Assembly: GCA_017165825.1 (NCBI GenBank)
Contig: CM029383.1
Coordinates: 12,764,710-12,828,709 of the forward strand
Direction: 5' to 3'
DNA length: 64,000 bases
Source: Hepsetus odoe
Lineage: Eukaryota; Chordata; Actinopteri; Characiformes; Hepsetidae
Position numbers and translations under genes: made by a program. Position 1 is the stretch's first letter; every line of letters begins with the position of its first letter. Positions 25,671 through 38,731 of this stretch are shown one piece after another. Below the pieces are notes generated by a model that was not told where the DNA came from, did no database searches, and saw nothing but the letters and a program-made list of their open reading frames with translations.

Positions 25671-28600
25671 AATGTTGTTTTTAATACTGATTTTTACAGA
25701 GAGAAAACTGTGGTAATATATTTTAGTTTTGCATACTCTCTTTAATCTTTGAGAGAAGCTCCAACTTTGTTTCTTATCTGATCTATTGTTCCTCTGTGAG
25801 GAACATAATGCTATCTGAGAGAATGTGTAGCTTTTTAAACTCAATAATTAGTACCGAGAATAGAAAATAAACTTGCAGCATGTGTCATTGTAGAGATCAA
25901 TACAAACAGCTATTACAAAAGTTTTTGACAAATCCATTTAAAAATGACTTTATAAAATATTAAATGAATATATACAGTCTACTCTGCTACTCTGCTACTC
26001 TGCTTTGTCATCAGCGTGATGTAAGAATTTAAATAATGTGCAGAGAAATGAGATCTGACCAGTGTTTGGATGCAGAGGCTACATATGAGCAGGGCAAGTA
26101 TAAACATGCTGTGTCTGGATGGGATGACGATTAGATCGCCACCCTCAGTTTGTAGTTATTCAATGTTAAAGCCAGGTTTAAACAGTACTTTTGAACAGGG
26201 TGACTATGTGTCATGTCTGTTCACTGACACTTGATGCAGGAAACTTGCCAAATATACTTCATTAATGCTTACTGTTTCTGATCTAGGATGCACTGCATTT
26301 CGCTGTGTTCTTATGGAATAAATGCCCAGTTCTTGATTCAGTGCACATTGTGGTTAGAATTTCTACCAATGCAGTGCAGGTCCACTATGGTCCACAAAAT
26401 CAGTGCTGCTATTAAACTGAATTTTCATTAAGTAGTAGTTAAAATGAATAAAAAAGAACACTTGTGAAGTCCCACTACTACTCCACTACACATTCATTAT
26501 GGAGGTATTCACAAGAAACAAAGAAAAAAACTGAAAGCAAAGGTACATTCCATTCACCTTAGTGTTTCCCTGCAAAGTGGACAACACATTACACATTTTA
26601 AGTGGAATTCAAACCACAGGAAGGGAACATGTTTTTTTGGAAGGGAACTTCAAACTGCATAGGGAATACCAAAGAACCGTTTATCACTACAGAAAAGTTT
26701 ACCTGCTGACCATTGCATATCTTTTGTGGAGTGTGCGTTTTTTCATGGTGTTCGGAATGAAGGTGTTTAATGTAACTTCAGTTCCTCTTAAATCTTTTGT
26801 TTGGTTTGTAGGGAATAAAGGCAGAGTTTAGTGAACCTGAGTTTAGTGGAAATGCAGCTCTAGTGCCCAAAAAGAATGGTAACAAAAAACAAAGAGCTAT
26901 AACATCAAAAATAGTATAAAATCAAAATATGATGCCAATATATAACAATATAGTAATTTCCATATAATAATGTTATTCAGTTCTTTTATTCATGTATTGT
27001 TCATATTAATAATGAAAGGAATAAGAAACAAAATGAATGAAAGACTTTTTTCTGACTTTTGCATAATGTAGATATGAAAAGTCATTGTCATTGGCCACAC
27101 ACCACCGCAGTGCTAAAAGAAAGGGAAACTCATGATACAGCTGAACACACCACTGCATCATTCATAGAAGGGGTCCTACACACAAATGGTAACACGGCTT
27201 TTAGAGAAAGTGGAACACAAATTTTAGCATTCCACATCACCATATGTGGCTAATTTGCTGAAAATATGCTAAGTGGCGTAATTCTTTAAGGACTATTAAA
27301 GAGGTCTGATAAGACCACACACTTGCATACACACACAGCACACAAAGTGCAAGCATGCCTGCCACATTACAGCTGAAAAACTCCATAAATGAAAGCTCTG
27401 AATGTATTAACAAAACTAAAATAAAAGTCTTGTGATTAGGCCCAGCATGTGCAGTACAGAGTAGTATTTCAGGATCATAAAAACAAATCTGTTATTTTAA
27501 TAGTTCAGACATTTTATGTGTGTGTGGGTGGCTTATATATTTTTATAAATAAGTCAATTTAACATACTTAAATAGGTACAAAAAGCCCCAATAGTTTTTG
27601 ACTTTAAGTGTGGCTTGGTTCTGCTATTCTAAGAAGAATACGGTAAGTATGGAACCTAAACACTGGCAGCATTTTCTGCACAAAATGAACTAAAAAACAG
27701 TCATTCAGGACACGTTTTAAAAACAGGGCTGGGCATGTTATTATAGGCTGGCTTTTCATATATTTTACACTCTTTCTTCAGTAGCCAGTCTCTGCCTGAA
27801 ATTACGTTAGGCGCAAACAAAGCAGCTCGAATTCAGTGTTTGCAAATTCCAACACTTTGGCATAATCGGATGATGTCACAATGGGCTCATTATGATATCA
27901 TCTTCTTGTTACTTCTTTTGATTCTGTTTGTTCGAAAGGGAAACTTCAATGGACTGTTTCTAGAATGTGTCCTTTTCAGGATTCTGACAGATAGTAAGAT
28001 ATGAAACTGAAACCAAAGATTACATCCTTTGTGATTCTTTTCTCTCATACTGTGTAGCAGTTTCCACTAAGTGACTCTGTTGTCACTGGTTATTTTTCTC
28101 AAAACACAAGTGTGATGGTATCGAATACAAGTTTAGAATCCAACATTTTGATATTTTGTTTTAAAGAGCTACAGATTTTTTTAAAATTAAAGTCATGTTG
28201 CAATAACAGGAACTTCTGAGGGTTTGTCTTTTCCCACTTTAAGGTAACTTTTTATACCACCCTTTTGTGAGCAGAGGAGAAAGGATTTTATGATTTCAGA
28301 GAAGAAGATTTCATGAAATTAATCTGCAATGAATTATGTAATTATGCATCTAATTTTAAATACTTGATTACATTTTGATGATTATTATTTAACAGTATAA
28401 AAATGATTGAAATATCTCTAGGCTTTAGATAAATATGGAGGCTAATGAATATTTTTTACCGTTACTGTTATTAAGACTCTTCTGTGTAACAAAGGGCCAT
28501 TGCCAGAATAAACAACAGTAGAATCAGTGCAAATGAAGCAGATATGTAGGTAAAATTGCAACATCATTGGATTTGGCCTAGATGGGACACAATCAGGGAA

Positions 28601-29944
28601 GAACTGCTTTATTTTGGATAGAAAGGGATGGCGGATGCTTACATTATGCATGCTGTGCTTGTGTGTGTGCGTGGTGGGAGTTATTTTATGGTTTTAATGT
28701 AATATTGCCCCCTTACCTTCTTTGTTTAACTTTGCAAAAAGAAACTTTGCAGACTTCTTATTGAGTTTTTAATCTTAAGACATTGTTTAGTAACTAATTT
28801 TAAAATATTTGTAACAGGCCATTAATGTTGAAGGGATAATTAAGTGGCCCTGTGATGGAATGTTGCCAAGGGTGTTTCTCTGCCTTTCACCGTATGTATG
28901 TCTGATGGATGGACATAATGAAAGAATATTGTGTACATGCTTATTTTTCAGGAAAAGATATTTTACTTTTAATGCTTAAAAAATAAACAGAAAATCTAAT
29001 AAGAACTCTTAATATGTCAGCAGAGAGTGTACATTTAATGTAACACAATTTGTTAAATGACTAAAAATGTATTTAAACTAGTAATTATAGGGATGGATCT
29101 TCAGGGGTCAAGTTTCCAATGCACTGGAAAGTAAACTTGTATTCTGGTCTTTACTCTTGCTCAGCCTCAGCTTGCTCGGCCTTATCCGTGTTCTCCCGTG
29201 GCTCTGTTCTGTAGGTGTTCCGGAATGCTGTCTGTGTTCTGTGGGTGTTCTGGAATGCTGTCGGTGTTATTTTCTTACTCTTACTGTGTCACGTTGCGAT
29301 AACCTCTTGTGTCCTGCTGTATACAAATTCTGCTCACTCAAGGTATAATATGTAGTGAGAGGAACTGGCTGGACAAGAACCATGAAACTGAAAAGAAAGA
29401 GCGCAGATGTCCACACAGAGGCAGGAGAGTTGGCTCCAGCACTGTCCTTGACATCATGCATGACATCACCTGGCCGATGCTTCAGGACTGCCCACTTTAA
29501 TGCTTCTTCATCTCCCTAGAGGGCTTTAATGAATAGACACTTTTCAAACCCGCATCCATGCACACATACACCCCGCTGAACCTCATCCATCTCCACCTCC
29601 TACACACACACAGACTAAAGTTCATTCCCAGTTAGGTATCACTATGGGGAAACAGTCTGCAACAGTCTGGCACTGATCTAAATGTAAATAATAAACTAAA
29701 ATAAATGGCTAATTGAAACCTACTGAAGGAGCAACAGCTGCCTCTAAAAAGCCCAAATTGAGAATCCAAAATTTTTATCCAAAATTTGGAATTAAATCGC
29801 TTATTTTTGTATACAAATGTTGTTTTATATATATGCAATTAAATGTTCCTGTGGCATTTAAAACTAAACATTGATTGGCATTTACATGCATATCCACAAA
29901 ATGAGCCTACAGCAAATTAGATCTGCCCATTCACTCTGAAGTTA

Positions 29945-30110
29945 TAAGGAGCAATAGTCCCTTAATGACTCTTAAATGAAGCAGATAGCAAGCCAGCTAA
30001 TCAGAACAGAGGACATTTATATACTATTCTTAAAGACACCGTTACAAAACAGCCTTTTTCATTCTAAAGGAGAAAGAGAAGTTACAAAATGACATGTTAA
30101 AATGAACTAA
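29945..30110 (+). repeat. Possible dispersed repeat, copy 2
   Basis: 29990-30065 (caagccagctaatcagaaca ... caccgttacaaaacagcctt) is similar to 17800-17880 at roughly two of three bases or better. Confidence 0.4.
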
Positions 30111-30840
30111 CTGTGAAAAAATGATTATTTTGGTACGTACACACAAACATAAGAATGCATCTCAGAAAAAATAAAGAAGAATGTAGGTCACATGCCCGTA
30201 TACATTTATTTCAGGCTAAAACTAAAAGAGTTTCTTCTAAAAAAAAAAAGAAAATGTATTTCTTATGTGTTATCTATTGAAAAACCGGTAACACTGTCAA
30301 ACGGTGACGTCTTATTTTGAACCAAATTTAATTAAATGTTACTTCTGTGTGTCCTGTTTAGTGGAAAACATCTTAAACCTCAAGGGTGTACTATTCCAGT
30401 CCTGGTGAGTCTGTGTCCAGTACAGTTTGCTAAGTCTCCTTTTCAGACATATGATTCACATCTGGCAGTTTTTAGATGAGTTATTTTAGATGTATATGAG
30501 AAGGAACATCACCAGTTGTGCTGGACAATCAAGTAAATTTACTGCAGAATGTGTATTGTTTGTAACTATGTACCTTTGCAGTTATGAAATAAGTTTAATG
30601 TAAAGATTTTACACTAATAGTGAGACTTAATTAGCTTCTCTTGGACTGAAGATGTTTTCCATCACTTTAGTCTTGGCGTCGGCACTTGGTTTGCGATTCA
30701 AAATGTGATAAACTGCTGTCTTGCTGAAATAACATGGTATGAGGAGAAGCAGGAGCTTTGCACCATGTCAAAAATATTAATATTGAAAACATAATTTCAA
30801 TATATAATTTTCATGCATGTGTGCCTGTGTGTTCTTGCAG

Positions 30841-30919
30841 GCAGAAGTTGTGAGATCTTCAATGTCTGTCAGAGGAAATGATCCAGACTGGACCAGAGCC
30901 AGCAATAGCTAGTCATAAG
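30841..30919 (+). CDS. erg: erg alternative start exon A (MIQT... N-terminus)
   Basis: The acceptor ttcttgcag ends at 30840 and the donor AAG|gtatac starts at 30920. The exon has 37 nt of 5' UTR and 42 nt coding for MIQTGPEPAIASHK (ATG at 30878). Human ERG has a matching alternative start, MIQTVPDPAAHIK, spliced to the same EALSVV exon; the fish version is one residue longer. The ATG has a purine (g) at -3. A second, out-of-frame ATG at 30862 opens a 16-codon reading frame that overlaps the start. An upstream non-coding first exon is needed, and the CpG-rich block near 10.0-10.5 kb is the best candidate. Confidence 0.9.
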
Positions 30920-31153
30920 GTATACACACACACATTCAAACTCTCTGGTCGGGATGCGAGGTTTTGCATGTCTCACATACAGCACTGTACAAAAGTTCTA
31001 GGCAACCGAGAAAAATATATCCATAAAGCATTTTATTTGGGCAGTAAGCTTTTATTTACTTAGAATAAAACATGTAACTCTACACACTCCTGCACACAAA
31101 TTACATAGAAAAAGAAACACAAAAAAGTTGCCTCTGGCCTTAATCTCAGTAGC

Positions 31154-31188
<35 letters not shown>

Positions 31189-31378
31189 TCAGGCGCATAC
31201 AAAGGATCATCAGTGTAGTAATTGATGAGAACTCCAGGTACATTACCACTCACCTACGATGAGTGTATGAACAGAGAAGTGCAGCAGAAAAAACACTGTT
31301 CATTCTGTGTGCGTATGTATGCGTATGTTTGTGTTTTTATGATTGGGTGTTAATGATTCTATATGCTGTGCATCTACT

Positions 31379-31423
<45 letters not shown>

Positions 31424-31440
31424 GAATGCACATTCATACA

Positions 31441-31484
<44 letters not shown>

Positions 31485-33446
31485 AGGCACATGCAAAGGA
31501 TCATCAGTGTAGTAACTGATGAGAACTCCAGGTACATTGCCTTCATTTGTAAATGAGTTTATGAACAGAGAAGTACAGCAGATGTAGAAAAAACACTGTT
31601 CATTCTATGTGTGTGTGTGCGTGTGTATCTGTATCTGTGCGTGTTTGTATCTGATAATGGCTTCACCATCTGTACCTTAGTTTGGATTCATGTCTGATAT
31701 ATTTTAGTCTGCTCAGGCTTTGACATGGTTTCTTTCGTATTTGTGTGAGTGTGTTCTAAGACAAGTGTCATTCGATGTTAGTGTTTCTATGATTGGGTGT
31801 TAATGATTTTATGGATGTTAGGCAGGCAGTTTTAACGTTAAGCCCCTTGATTCTGCTTGTTTAATGGGTCAGTTTTAGTTTTCAGACAGTTAAACGATTA
31901 AACAAGCTCTTTCTATGACATAAACCTGCAGTCAAATTAGGCCTAAATAGCAATTTCCAACCAGTGTTCAAAAGTTAATGGGGAAAATTTAATGGGAAAA
32001 TTGCGAAAACTAAAAACATCGAAACCTTTGCAGACCACTAAAACGATCACCATCAGATAAACAGATGAGATGTAGAGGTTTTTGGACTGATGAGCGTAAA
32101 TTTGCAACTTGGAGATGTGGATTGTGAGAAGCGTGAAATGCAACAAACAGTAAGGAGTGTTTGTTAAAGCATGGAAAACTGAATAACTGAAAGCACGACT
32201 CCTGAAAAGAACTGAATATGTTATGAATGCACAGCAGATGCAAAAAAACGTGATATTACATTTAGACTTCAATGTAATTTTTCTGCTAATTATGTTTTCT
32301 GCTACTAAACGAATCACTTTTTGGTCATTTGACTGAGAATAAAATAAATGAAAGGGAGGACTTCTGTTGAATAGCTGTTAAATATTTGCTGCTGAATATC
32401 TGCTGCTGAGTGTCTGCTTAATATATCTGCTGCTAAATGTCTGCTAAATATTTGCTACTGAAGATCTGCTGAATATTTTCTGAATATCTGCTACTGAGTA
32501 TTTGAAGAACATCTGCTGCTAAATATTTAAAAATATTTTCTGCTTAATATTTGTTCTGAATATCTGCTGCAGAATATTTGCTACAAGTAACTGCAAAATA
32601 TTTTCTGAATACATATCTTTGAATATTTGCTGCGACTAAATGTCTTGCTGGATATCTGCTAAATATCTGATTTTATTTGGGGTGTCTTTTGGATTGAATG
32701 GAAATGACAAACTGCAGCATGATACCTAACAGCACTGGATTAGCATTAACATGCTATAGTAATCTATAACATGTCCAGAAACCATTATACACCAAATTAC
32801 CCAGCAACAAGCCTTCAAAACAGTAATCACAAAGCAATCTCTAACTTGTTGCATTAGTAGAACCTTTAGGTGATGGAAATGAAAACAAAAGAATATAACA
32901 TATAAACTAAAACTAGCAAAATAATACAGAAATACAGGTTTTGAAACAACTCCCATTACAAGAAAAATGGCAGGGTTCCCTGACGACTCCTCCCTTTCCA
33001 CAACATATTGCAGCCTGCTGTCACTGAGGGCAAACCGTGTGCCCTGTTGCCTTGTTTATGTCCAGTGTATCATAATGTATAAATAGTATGTATACTTCAC
33101 ATCTCAATTTATTTTCTACAGTGAGCGCACTACTAAATGCGGCAGGTACACTGTGGCCGTACTGAATTTAAGACTCTGTAACATCTACCTCATATTAGAA
33201 TTAGACATATTAGATATGGGTTGCTCCTGTCAAATGACACAGCTTTTTTTATCACTCTCCTCTCTCTCCCACTATGGCTGAGCCAGCTTGGTCTTTACCC
33301 TTGGCATGGAGCAGAGTGTGGAGCAGCTTTCATTTCTCTCTTCAGCCATTAGGCCTCAGCTTCTCTCCATCAGAGGAGTGGAGATTTATTATATATGAGA
33401 AGGTTTATCCCCAGACATGCAGACAAATATACACACCTATTACAAA

Positions 33447-33482
<36 letters not shown>

Positions 33483-33851
33483 CACGCACATGTACACACA
33501 CACACACACAGAGCACACAAACCGCCAGCAGCTAAACTTTATCCCTGTCCTCACGCTCCAAATTCCGACCAAAGGAGCATGCCAGACGGCCTGCACGCGC
33601 ATCCAAGAAATCTGGCATTCAGGAATTTTATTTGCAATGGGATCAGACCATGGCCCCTTTCTTTTCTTGTCCTTTTTTTCCTCCCTTTTTTGTGATGTGT
33701 GAGCATGTGTATGTTTGTGTGTGCTGTGGGACAGACTTGTGGTCTGGTCACGTTCACTGTGCTCAGCATGTGCAGAAAACCTGCACAACTCCCAGACATT
33801 TGTTACCCAGGAGTCTCTGTAGGGCCTCTGCCAAGCTGTGACAGAGACTCT

Positions 33852-33911
<60 letters not shown>

Positions 33912-35168
33912 ACACACACAAACACACACGCACTCGCTAGCATGTGCAGAGTGGCGGCAGGCAGGCCAGCACAGATGAGCTTGCTGTGGCAAGAGGGCAG
34001 ATACATGACTCTTAAAGGTAATGACACTCTTTGATGTGGTCTCTCTTCTCTTCTCTTCTCTTCTCTTCTCTTCTCTTCTCTTCTCTTCTCTTCTCTTCTC
34101 TTCTCTTCTCTTCTCTTCTCTCCTCTTCTCTCCTCTTCTCTCCTCTTCTCTTCTTTTTGCTTCCGTTCTCGTCCCACCTCTTCTCTTCCATTTGCTTCTT
34201 TTGGGCTATGTGTTATTCTCTCATGCATGGGAGGAGCGTGTTTTCATGTGAATAAGGAATTTGTTTGGTTTTTCTTTGAGTGTAGTTTATTTTTGAACTT
34301 TGACTTTAACAGTAATGGCTAGCTCTGTGTAACTGTGTGTGTTGTGTATTCCATGAGGCATCAGGCACAGGCCACACTGAGCTCTCTAGAGTGACTGTTT
34401 ATTTCCACTGTCACAATGAGTGATGCTGTCGCATCCAACACACACATACACAAACACAAAGACACTGGATGCAGTGTTTTAAAACCTGAGCAGCAGAAAA
34501 TTAAGTTCTCAAACGCTGGCAGTTTAACATTGTTGTGGATGTTTCTCACTAACGTCCATGTGTTTGAGTGTCTCTGAATTTGTATGCGATCACTGAGTGT
34601 GAGTGTGTGTGAATCTACAGAAGCCCACAAGAGGTGCCTCCTGCTCTGGTGAACTCTTTTCTGTCTGATTTACTCATATCTGTCATACTCAGAAGGAATA
34701 TAACAAGCTGAAAACATTAAGAATGGCTTATAAATGTGTCTCAGTGACTCCATCTTTAATTGCTTTGAGTGTGGTTGACATTTAGAAAGGTTTTTTTCAG
34801 GAATAAGCAACTAAACTGTGGTGACATCCTATTGCAGATCCATTTGCAGCTACGCTCTTTGACAGCTTTTGATGTTATGAACAGAATAAAGCATGCAGAA
34901 TAGGGAGCAGGGGCAGTGAGGAGGCTGAGGTCAAGTTTTTTCACTTAAGTGCCAGCAGGGACTGACTGAGCTTTTATACTTCTACTGTTTTAGAAACTTT
35001 CTGGACAGCAGGTGCTTCTGTACCTGCAGCCCTGCTCTACATTTCATATTAATCTCCCTCTCTCGCTCTCTTTTTTTTACGTGAGAATGCAGAAATCCAG
35101 TGCTGTCCTCAGGGCAGCTGGCACAACGTGGTCTCAGCCATGATTTCCTGTAGCAAGACAGCCTCATT

Positions 35169-35204
<36 letters not shown>

Positions 35205-35280
35205 TGTGTGTGTCTGTCCTACCTCTCCAAAAATTGGAATCCTTGTTTTAATAGTTTTGTTTCAGATACATGGAATTATG

Positions 35281-35313
<33 letters not shown>

Positions 35314-35859
35314 CTCTCTCCTAATAATCCTTCCCTAAACACAGTAAAAATATTCTAAATTGTTTTTAAATTAATTTTAAATACACAAATAAATCTTCAT
35401 TTGGATAATTTCTGTTAGCATATTACTGATAACATTTTCAGGTCCATGTCCAGCAATGTTGGGCAGTTCTTCTCATCAGCCACACCCACTAAACTGGAAA
35501 TTTACAGATGATCTGAATCAGGTGTGTGTAAGAAGTAAAATTACCAGCCTCTGTAGGACGCCCTCATAACTAGAGCTGAAAATGGTGTACCGAATGCACA
35601 CTGTAAAATATTTGAGGAGTTTTTGATATGAACAAGAAATGATTCATTTTAAAAGTGATTCCAAATGTTTTAGTTTGGGTGTGTTATTTGCACCTTGGTA
35701 GGCAGCCTAACATCTTTGGCATGGCGTGATAACTTCACAAGGTTTTCTGCTACTCTCTGTTAAACAGAATAAAGCATGGGTGTGTGTGTGTCAGTGGTTG
35801 CTGGTTTACTGAGGTTTCCTAGTGGTCTGGTTAGGTGGTAGAAAAAGTAATGGAGTGCA

Positions 35860-35934
<75 letters not shown>

Positions 35935-36047
35935 ACACATTCACACACAACTCAAGCAAAGTGGTTGACAGCTTCCTGCTTCACCCACATAAAGAGAAAT
36001 TCTTTTATTACTATTCATCATTTTATAGTGCCGGAGTGTCTGAGTCG

Positions 36048-36093
<46 letters not shown>

Positions 36094-38657
36094 ATGTCTG
36101 GGCTTGTCCATTCTCTTCTTTTAAGCTCAGTGATTTGAGAGCTATATTGCATTAATATATTGAAAAACAGGCTTCTATGAGCTTTTTCTTCATATCTCAC
36201 ATTTCTAATGATCATTTTCATGCTAATTCTACAAATATATGGTAATGTAAATGTATATGTATATGTGTAATAAATGTAAATATATGTATGTAATGTATAG
36301 AAATAATTAAGACAATGTTTTAGTAGCTACAAATAACCCATTCAGTTAATTTCCCTCCCCATGCTCTGAATAAGTGAAATGTGCCGTCTGCAGTGTTGGC
36401 TCAGATTCGACTGTAGTGTCATCCAGTATGAATGTGCCTATTTAAAGGCTAAAGTAAGTGAATGGCTATAAATAAACTCTTAAAGTCTGCTCCAGACCTG
36501 AATACTGCAGTAACTATGTCTATAAAAGAGTGTAGATGGAGAGATGCTACCCCTAGGGCCTTATAGACCACCATCAGGCCCATAACAGCACACACATGCA
36601 AGGGACGGGTTTGGTTATTTAAATACAGGGATACCCAACTCATCTTACTGTTACTTCATCAGGTACACATATAATGCTGCATAATTATCTTGTGTCATTG
36701 TGTTAATTTTCCTTCTTATTTCCTTCATGATTTTGACTGAACATGCGACTTTGCAGAGAACACTGAGAAACAAGCAGGTGACAATATTTCTCATGTTACA
36801 TGAAATGCAGACATGCAGCTACCGCAATTAGTAGCAAAAACGTTTCCATCAAATACACTCAGTATCATGCTGAGTAACGACTGTAAGTGTGAAATAAAAA
36901 GGTTAACATCTTTTCCTTCTGTGCAGAATAGGGAGGGATTTAGTTCATGTAGGAGGGATTTGGTTGAATATTGATATTCTCTTTGCTGGTGAAGAGGGTT
37001 AAAGTTACTGCACTTAGATCGCCATAAAAATTATCCGCATAAGAGATAATTTGTTTATCCATCCATCCATCCATCCATCCATTTTCTGCCGCTTGTCCCA
37101 AACGGGGGTCGCGGGGGAGAGCTGGTGTCCAACCCAGCGCACACAGGGCGAGGACAGGGGACGCACCCTGGACAGGTCGCCAGCCCATCGCAGGAAGGAG
37201 CAGGACGGGTACGGCACCTTGCACAAGGGTACCTCAGGCAACCTATTGGGAAGGGGTTCGAACCCCCGATCCTCCGGCCAACGCCCTAACCACTAGGCCA
37301 ACGCTGCCCTATCATTTGTTTAAATACAAAGAAATATTCAGAAAAATTCAGAGCCTTAACAGTTAATAAATCAGTTAAAAGTGAATAGATGAGTTAATTT
37401 TAATAAAGATCTTCTTTAAAATAAGTTATTAACTGCTTGTTGACTAGAGTTAAATATCAACTTTTCATTTTCATCCCCACTTGTAATGTCTTTATGTGAC
37501 ACATCAATATGAATGATGAAAAAATGAAACTATAATAACAAGGATCTGCATACACAGTGACCAAACATGATAATAACCAACTGATTCACTTCAGGTTAAC
37601 CAAAGCTACACAGTGATCCACTTTATGGACAGCTTTATATCCCATTTGCATTCTGTCTAATATATTTCAATTTATTTACACATCATTCATTTTTAAAAAT
37701 AATGTACAATTTGAAACAACATCCTCGACTTTCCCTTTATCTTAACATGTTTGAACAATGGATCCCTGGGGGGGTATAAAGTGAAAGTGACAATGACAAC
37801 CCTCGTCATTGTGAGATGCAGCACGGCACAACACAACACAACAAAATTTAACCTCTGCGTTTCACCCATAAACACACGTACAGCAGGGGCCAGCTTTTGA
37901 AAGCACCCGGGAATCAGTGATGGGGACAGTACCTTGCTCAGGGGTACCTCTTGGCAACCTACTGGTGAGGGAATCAAACCCACAATCTTCCGATCTGGGC
38001 CGACTCCCTAACCACTAGGTCACCGCTGGTGATAATTATATAGATAATTATCATCTGCGAAATCTGACAAATCTGACAAACATTTATTTGTCAACAAATT
38101 GTTAATTAAACATTTATTTCTTAGCTTACAAATCAATTTTTTCAGTAGTGCATTCATTCCTTATCTTAACTGCTTATCCCAACTAGGCTTGTAGGTGGTG
38201 CTGAAGCCTATCACAGCATACATAGGTTGAAAGGCAGCGAAACACCTTGGACAGGTCACCAGTCAGTCACATGACTCACTTACAAACACTCACACACACT
38301 CACACCTACGGGCAGTTTAGCATCTCTAATATGCCAAATGTGCTTGTCTTTGGACTGTGGGAAGCAGGCAGAAGACCCAGAGGAGACCTTCAAAGACATA
38401 AGGAGAAAGACCACAGAAAAGACCCGGACTGACCTGCCTGGGAATCAGGCTGTAATATTGCTCAAACATTGGTTCACTGAAGCTGACAGAAATGTTGTCC
38501 TTTTGTATTAAATGATTGAATTTTTTTGTTTGGGTAAATTTATTATTTCCAAAAATAAGTCCAATTGCAGGATCTTTGAGTGTCTGTAGGGGGTGCTAGA
38601 AACAGAAAGGTTTTCATTTGTGTTTCAGTGTATTACACCAGCAAGATAATGACAAGT

Positions 38658-38731
<74 letters not shown>

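Larger units (their letters stand above)
10506..30840 (+). other. erg: erg intron 1 (inferred), repeat-rich
   Basis: About 20.3 kb between the likely first exon and the MIQT exon. It holds SINEs of three kinds, three Tc1/mariner relics, a TCTA/TCTG array, GT arrays, and a 32-bp minisatellite. No other coding exon was recognised. Extra non-coding 5' UTR exons could be hidden here and cannot be found from sequence alone. Between 24.6 and 29.9 kb there is mostly unique AT-rich DNA with one short SINE tail. Confidence 0.6.

Noticed and set aside
33405..33992. 195-codon open frame on the minus strand rich in Cys-Val
   Set aside because: Most of it is the reverse reading of CA microsatellites; no protein family and frame depends on repeat length.
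34041..34153. Regular short repeats that could suggest a CRISPR array
   Set aside because: Five-base units without spacers in a vertebrate intron; a plain microsatellite.
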